Assembly (NCBI GenBank): GCA_905373605.1
Contig: CAJPTO010000108.1
Location: 1-9,591, forward strand
Length of the DNA stretch: 9,591 bases
Direction of reading: 5' to 3'
From: an uncultured Prevotella sp.
GTDB taxonomy: Bacteria > Bacteroidota > Bacteroidia > Bacteroidales > Bacteroidaceae
Under the pieces are notes generated by a model, which saw only the letters and a list, made by a program, of their open reading frames with translations, was not told where the DNA came from and ran no database searches. Both the position numbers and the translations under genes were made by a program. Of this stretch, positions 5,540-9,591 are shown piece after piece; position 1 is the first letter of the stretch; each line of letters opens with the position of its first letter.

Positions 5540-8164
5540 ATGGCTCAAAACGATCAGGGGTTAACCCCCATGATGAAGCAATTCTACTCTTTCAAGGCCA
5601 AGCATCCTGATGCCTTATTGCTTTTCCGTTGCGGCGATTTCTACGAAACATACAGCGAAGATGCTGTGGAAGCGGCCAGAGTGCTCGGCATAACACTCAC
5701 CAAACGCAACAACAAAGGCAACGCCGATGCCACGGAAATGGCCGGATTTCCACACCATGCCTTAGACACCTACCTGCCAAAGCTGATAAGGGCCGGCAAA
5801 CGTGTGGCAATTTGCGACCAGCTGGAAGACCCTAAGCTCACCAAGACGCTTGTGAAAAGAGGCATAACCGAACTGGTTACGCCCGGGATTGCTATGGGCG
5901 ACAATGTGCTTAACTATAAAGAAAACAACTTCTTGGCGGCCGTGCACTTCGGAAAGACGGCTTGTGGGGTGGCTTTCCTCGACATATCAACAGGCGAATT
6001 CATCACCGGACAAGGCTCGTTCGATTATGTGGAGAAGCTGCTCGCTAGCTTTGCACCCAAAGAAGTGCTTTTCGAACGAACACACAAAAAAGACTTCGAA
6101 CGATATTTCGGGAACAAACATGTTGTATATGAACTCGACGACTGGGTGTTTACCGAGCAAACGGCAAGGCAAAAGCTGCTGAAACACTTCGGTACAAAGA
6201 ACCTTAAGGGCTTCGGTGTGGAACATGTACAAAGCGGAGTGGTGGCTGCTGGCGCCATCATGCAATACTTGGAGATTACCCAGCACACCAACATCGCACA
6301 CATAACATCGCTGGCACTCATCGAAGAAGACCGCTATGTGCGGCTCGATAAGTTCACCATACGATCGCTCGAGCTTGTTCAACCCATGCAAGATGATGGG
6401 GCTTCGCTGCTCAATGTCGTTGACAATACTGTCACGGCGATGGGCGGAAGGCTGCTAAGGCGATGGCTCGTGTTCCCTCTGAAGGAGGTTAAGCCCATCG
6501 AACAGCGGCTCGACGTGGTGGATTACATATTTCGCTATCCCGATTTCCGCGCATTGCTCGACGAGCAATTGCACCATATCGGCGACCTCGAGCGCATCAT
6601 ATCCAAGGTTGCTGTGGGGCGTGTGTCGCCTAGGGAGATGGTTCAGCTCAAGAATGCGCTGCAAGCCATTCAGCCTTTAAAGATTGCTTGCCTGGAAGCC
6701 GACAACGAAACGATACGCCAGATTGGCGAACAAATGAACCTTTGCGAAAGCTTGCGCGACCGCATTGAACACGAAATACAACCCGACCCGCCGCTGGTGG
6801 TGAACCGCGGTAACGTCATCGCCGAGGGATTTAGCCCCGAACTGGACGAACTTCGCAACATTTCGCGCGGCGGACGCGACTTTCTCCTTGACATTCAGCA
6901 GCGCGAAGCCGAGGCAACAGGCATCTCTAGCCTTAAGATTGGCTACAACAACGTCTTCGGTTACTATCTGGAGGTGCGCAATACGTATAAGGATAAGGTG
7001 CCGCAAGAGTGGGTTCGCAAGCAAACTTTGGCGCAAGCCGAACGCTACATCACGCAAGAACTGAAGGAATATGAGGAACGCATTCTGGGTGCCGACGAGA
7101 AAATACAATCCCTGGAGGAACGCTTGTTCAACGAATTGATAGCGTCCACGCAAGAGTTCATCCCACAAATACAAATCAATGCCAACGTGGTGGCACGCCT
7201 CGATTGCTTGCTGAGCTTCGCAAAGACGGCCGAAACCCACCGCTATGTGCGACCCGTGGTGGAGGATAGCGACGCTTTGGACATCCGACAAGGCCGACAT
7301 CCCGTCATCGAAACGCAGCTTCCGCCCGGCGAACACTACGTACCCAACGACATACAGCTTGACACGGAGCGGCAACAGATTATCATTATCACCGGTCCGA
7401 ACATGGCTGGTAAGTCGGCTTTGCTAAGACAAACGGCGCTTATCGTGCTTCTGGCGCAGGTGGGATGCTTTGTTCCGGCCGAAAGTGCGCGCGTGGGATT
7501 GGTTGATAAGATATTTACGCGTGTTGGAGCAAGCGACAATATCGCGCAGGGCGAGTCTACTTTCATGGTGGAAATGACCGAAGCATCCAACATTCTCAAC
7601 AATGTGTCGCCCCGTTCGCTGGTGCTTTTCGATGAGCTTGGCCGCGGAACGTCTACTTACGACGGCATCAGCATCGCCTGGGCCATCGTGGAATACTTGC
7701 ACGAACAGCCAAAAGCGCGGGCCAGAACGCTCTTTGCCACGCACTATCACGAGCTGAATGAGATGGAAAAAAACTTTAAGCGCATCAAGAATTTCAACGT
7801 TAGTGTGAAAGAACTTAACGGAAAGGTTATCTTCATGCGCCGATTGGAGCGCGGTGGCAGCGAACATTCGTTCGGTATTCATGTGGCAGACATCGCTGGT
7901 ATGCCGAAAAGCATCGTGAAAAGGGCCAACACCGTGCTCAAACAGCTGGAAGCAGACAACGCGCAAGTGGGTGGAACGGTGTCCAAACCTAGTGTTAAGC
8001 ACCTTGATGAGAGCAGAGAAGGCATGCAATTGAGCTTCTTTCAGCTCGACGACCCTGTGCTTTCGCAAATCCGCGACGAGATTTTAGGCCTCGACATCAA
8101 TAACCTTACGCCCGTGGAAGCCCTCAATAAGCTCAATGACATTAAGAAAATTGTGGGTGGATAG
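5540..8164 (+). CDS. mutS: DNA mismatch repair protein MutS
   Basis: The 874-residue protein is a full-length MutS, the mismatch-recognition ATPase that starts post-replicative repair with MutL. The mismatch-binding Phe-x-Glu motif is present as GDFYE (Phe34-Glu36). The lever and clamp region includes NNVFGYYLEVRN (470-481). The ABC-type ATPase carries Walker A GPNMAGKS (619-626), the signature segment DNIAQGESTFMVEMTEAS (666-683), Walker B LVLFDELGRGTS (694-705) and the switch His in FATHYHEL (His735). Near the C terminus QLSFF (830-834) is a good match to a sliding-clamp-binding motif, followed by the helical dimerisation tail (about 838-872). The length is close to that of E. coli MutS. 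The ATG at 5540 starts the conserved N terminus (LTPMMKQFYSFKAKHPD); there is no Shine-Dalgarno and no clear promoter, since the space upstream is a repeat array. An octamer repeat begins on its stop codon. No key residue is missing. Confidence 0.98.
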   Translation: MAQNDQGLTPMMKQFYSFKAKHPDALLLFRCGDFYETYSEDAVEAARVLGITLTKRNNKGNADATEMAGFPHHALDTYLPKLIRAGKRVAICDQLEDPKLTKTLVKRGITELVTPGIAMGDNVLNYKENNFLAAVHFGKTACGVAFLDISTGEFITGQGSFDYVEKLLASFAPKEVLFERTHKKDFERYFGNKHVVYELDDWVFTEQTARQKLLKHFGTKNLKGFGVEHVQSGVVAAGAIMQYLEITQHTNIAHITSLALIEEDRYVRLDKFTIRSLELVQPMQDDGASLLNVVDNTVTAMGGRLLRRWLVFPLKEVKPIEQRLDVVDYIFRYPDFRALLDEQLHHIGDLERIISKVAVGRVSPREMVQLKNALQAIQPLKIACLEADNETIRQIGEQMNLCESLRDRIEHEIQPDPPLVVNRGNVIAEGFSPELDELRNISRGGRDFLLDIQQREAEATGISSLKIGYNNVFGYYLEVRNTYKDKVPQEWVRKQTLAQAERYITQELKEYEERILGADEKIQSLEERLFNELIASTQEFIPQIQINANVVARLDCLLSFAKTAETHRYVRPVVEDSDALDIRQGRHPVIETQLPPGEHYVPNDIQLDTERQQIIIITGPNMAGKSALLRQTALIVLLAQVGCFVPAESARVGLVDKIFTRVGASDNIAQGESTFMVEMTEASNILNNVSPRSLVLFDELGRGTSTYDGISIAWAIVEYLHEQPKARARTLFATHYHELNEMEKNFKRIKNFNVSVKELNGKVIFMRRLERGGSEHSFGIHVADIAGMPKSIVKRANTVLKQLEADNAQVGGTVSKPSVKHLDESREGMQLSFFQLDDPVLSQIRDEILGLDINNLTPVEALNKLNDIKKIVGG

Positions 8165-8227
8165 TGAAAGGGTGAAAAGGTGAAAGGGTGAAAAGGTGAA
8201 AGGGTGAAAGGGTGAAAAGGTGAAAGA
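8164..8227. repeat. Eight tandem copies of octamer GTGAAA(G/A)G
   Basis: Units start at 8164, 8172, 8180, 8188, 8196, 8204, 8212 and 8220. They are GTGAAAGG or GTGAAAAG, with the last ending in GA. The G of the mutS TAG stop is the first base of the first copy, so copy-number change would not alter the MutS protein. Perfect short tandem repeats like this are prone to slippage, so copy number may vary between strains. Confidence 0.95.
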
Positions 8228-8246
8228 ATGGCTAACGCCAGGCGGC

Positions 8247-8431
8247 CTAGCCTTGATAGAATAACTAGAAATACTAGGAAATCTCGAAATCTAGAAGCCC
8301 TAGAACCCTAGAAATCCTAGGAAATCTAGGATGGCTAGAAGCCCTAGAACCCTAGAAATCCTAGGAAATCTAGTATCCCTAGAAATCTTAGAGGCCCTAG
8401 AAATCCTAGGAAATCTAGGCTCTATAGCTAG
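8247..8431. repeat. CTAG-anchored 9-bp periodic array 3 downstream of mutS
   Basis: Exact CTAG begins at 8247, 8265, 8274, 8291, 8300, 8308, 8317, 8326, 8335, 8344, 8352, 8361, 8370, 8379, 8397, 8406, 8415 and 8428. One-base variants fill the missing registers: ATAG at 8256 and 8424, CTCG at 8283, TTAG at 8388. Steps are 9 bp, with three of 8 and a 4-bp step at the very end. Aligned on the recurring pair of spacers AAATC then GAAAT, it resolves into four five-unit blocks starting at 8247, 8291, 8335 and 8379 (44, 44, 44, 45 bp). A 39-bp stretch at 8291-8329 recurs exactly at 8335-8373. CCTAGAAATCCTAGG occurs three times (8307, 8351, 8396). Confidence 0.95.
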
Positions 8432-8514
8432 CCACACCCCCTCACTTCCTCTTAGAGAAAGTCTGGCCTGCGGCTTTAAACTTACAGGATAACAACAAAA
8501 CGGTAAGAAACAAA

Positions 8515-9468
8515 ATGTATAAAACAACTCTGGCTATCTTCATGGCCCTCCTTTTCGTGCATAACGGGATGGCCCAAGAGCACGAAGAACCCATTCTTTA
8601 CGGCAACATGGACCACTGGGTTACGAGAAACATCTCTGAAAGCAACATCATCGGCGGACATAACAAGACGCTTTACGAGATTGGACCCAACAAAACGCTC
8701 AACGGAAACACTCCTTACACCAACCTTGGACGCTCCCCTTGGGCCACATCCAACGTCATGGCAAAGGTGATGGGCATCGTTAAAACCAACCAATCGGTGT
8801 ATCGCGATGCGCGAGGTGCAGGATTTTGCGCCAAACTTGTTACGCATATCGAGCACGTCAAGGTGTTGGGAATGATTAACATCAGCGTGCTTGCCGCTGG
8901 TTCGGTGTTCCTTGGCGACGTGCGCGAACCCATCGGCGGAACAAAAGACGGCGAGAAGGCGCTTAACTGGGGCATCCCTTACACCAAACGCCCTAAAGCA
9001 CTGCGCTTTGACTACCGAACAACGCTCTCGGCCGATGCAAATCGCATAAAACAAACAGGTTTTAGCAAGGCGCAAACCATCCCCGGGCGCGATTGCGCCA
9101 CGGCTTTGCTCATCTTGCAGAAGCGAACCGAAGACGCAAAGGGCAATGTGTCGGCCTTGCGCGTGGGAACTATGGTGGTGGAATATAGCAAAAGCACAAA
9201 CGGATGGGTGAACAACGCCACATACAGCGTGCATTATGGCGACATTCGCAACACCGTGGGGTACAACGACCGACTGATGGGGTTGCGTTCCACCGACTAT
9301 GTGCGAAACAGTAAAGGCAAAAGCGTGCAGCTTAAAGAAACGGGATGGGCCGCGGCCGACGAAACGCCAACACATCTCATCGTGCAATTCTCATCAAGTA
9401 ACGGCGGGGCCTTCATCGGTTCGCCAGGTAACACCATCTGGATAGACAATGTACGCCTGGTTTTCTAA
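8515..9468 (+). CDS. Secreted PCMD (putative carbohydrate metabolism domain) protein
   Basis: The 317-residue product has a Sec signal peptide (hydrophobic 5-15, likely cleavage after GMA at 20, leaving QEHEE) and then a single beta-rich domain matching the Bacteroidetes PCMD family. Recognisable parts are LYGNMDHW near 28, VLAAGSVFLGDV (125-136), the central GIPYTKRPKALRFDY (153-167), and the terminal HLIVQFSSSNGG (287-298) with GSPGNTIWIDNVRL (302-315). The fold is thought to bind carbohydrate, but this is a family-level guess rather than a demonstrated activity. The length suits a stand-alone member. The ATG at 8515 is preferred because the signal peptide starts there; 83 bases without a repeat array or an obvious TAnnTTTG element separate it from array 3. 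The next secreted protein starts 1 nt after its stop, so the two are likely co-translated and may act together outside the cytoplasm. Confidence 0.85.
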   Translation: MYKTTLAIFMALLFVHNGMAQEHEEPILYGNMDHWVTRNISESNIIGGHNKTLYEIGPNKTLNGNTPYTNLGRSPWATSNVMAKVMGIVKTNQSVYRDARGAGFCAKLVTHIEHVKVLGMINISVLAAGSVFLGDVREPIGGTKDGEKALNWGIPYTKRPKALRFDYRTTLSADANRIKQTGFSKAQTIPGRDCATALLILQKRTEDAKGNVSALRVGTMVVEYSKSTNGWVNNATYSVHYGDIRNTVGYNDRLMGLRSTDYVRNSKGKSVQLKETGWAAADETPTHLIVQFSSSNGGAFIGSPGNTIWIDNVRLVF

Positions 9469-9469
9469 A

Positions 9470-9591
9470 ATGCGCAGGAGCTTAACACTCGTCTTCGCGC
9501 TGTCTTTTCCCCTCGTTTTATCTGCTTTTGCACAAACAACCGACAGGCAAACGCCTGCCGACAGCTTGGCTTTTCCCACCGCGAAAGCCCT
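9470..9591 (+). CDS. 5' end of a secreted protein of unknown family (truncated by window edge)
   Basis: An ATG one base after the PCMD stop opens a frame that stays open to the window end (40 codons). It encodes a convincing signal peptide: Arg2-Arg3, a hydrophobic core to about residue 18, then SAFA followed by QTTDRQTPADSL, with likely cleavage after Ala21. The remainder is too short to identify a family. The near-overlap with the PCMD gene argues for translational coupling and a shared role at the cell envelope. A 5-bp hairpin (CAGGC/GCCTG at 9544-9557) lies within the coding sequence and is probably incidental. Confidence 0.75.
   Translation, partial: MRRSLTLVFALSFPLVLSAFAQTTDRQTPADSLAFPTAKA

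Noticed and set aside
4351..8431. CRISPR-like interpretation of the periodic arrays
   Set aside because: The anchor is 4 bp and the spacers 5 bp, far below CRISPR repeat and spacer sizes, and no cas genes are present.
9544..9557. CAGGC/GCCTG hairpin as a regulatory site
   Set aside because: It lies within the coding start of the last gene, has only a 5-bp stem and no further context.

Overview
The window looks like chromosomal DNA from a Bacteroidales bacterium, most likely Prevotella or a close relative. The support is indirect but consistent: a bacterial GH3-type acyl-adenylase, a lipoprotein with a bacterial Ig-like domain, a DUF3108 protein and a PCMD protein are all families common in this order. 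In addition, two intergenic regions carry the Bacteroidetes -7 promoter element TAnnTTTG, and start codons lack obvious Shine-Dalgarno sequences. Species cannot be fixed from the sequence alone.

All recognisable genes lie on the + strand. In order they are: an AT-rich, gene-free leader (1-296); a GH3-family protein (297-1802); a repeat-rich gap holding a GGCCTCACC-type element, a 67-bp tandem repeat and a promoter element (1803-2294); an Ig-like-domain lipoprotein (2295-4331); a secreted DUF3108 protein (4516-5328); the mismatch-repair ATPase MutS (5540-8164); a secreted PCMD-domain protein (8515-9468); and, 1 nt later, the first 40 codons of another secreted protein that runs off the window (9470-9591). 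The products do not form one evident pathway. Three or four are exported (envelope), MutS is cytosolic DNA repair, and the GH3 protein is a cytosolic acyl-activating enzyme of unknown substrate.

The most unusual content is between the genes. The three successive gaps lipoprotein/DUF3108, DUF3108/mutS and mutS/PCMD each hold an array in which the tetranucleotide CTAG (or a one-base variant) recurs with a 9-bp period, with 5 variable bases between anchors. Occasional 7- or 8-bp units fall at preferred places, so the arrays resolve into higher-order blocks of five units (43-45 bp). I count 45 exact CTAG sites in about 440 bp of array, against roughly eight that I noticed in all the coding sequence. 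A separate 8-bp tandem repeat of eight copies begins on the mutS stop codon. The arrays are not coding, are not CRISPR, and have no function I can assign; they are the best candidate here for something undescribed.
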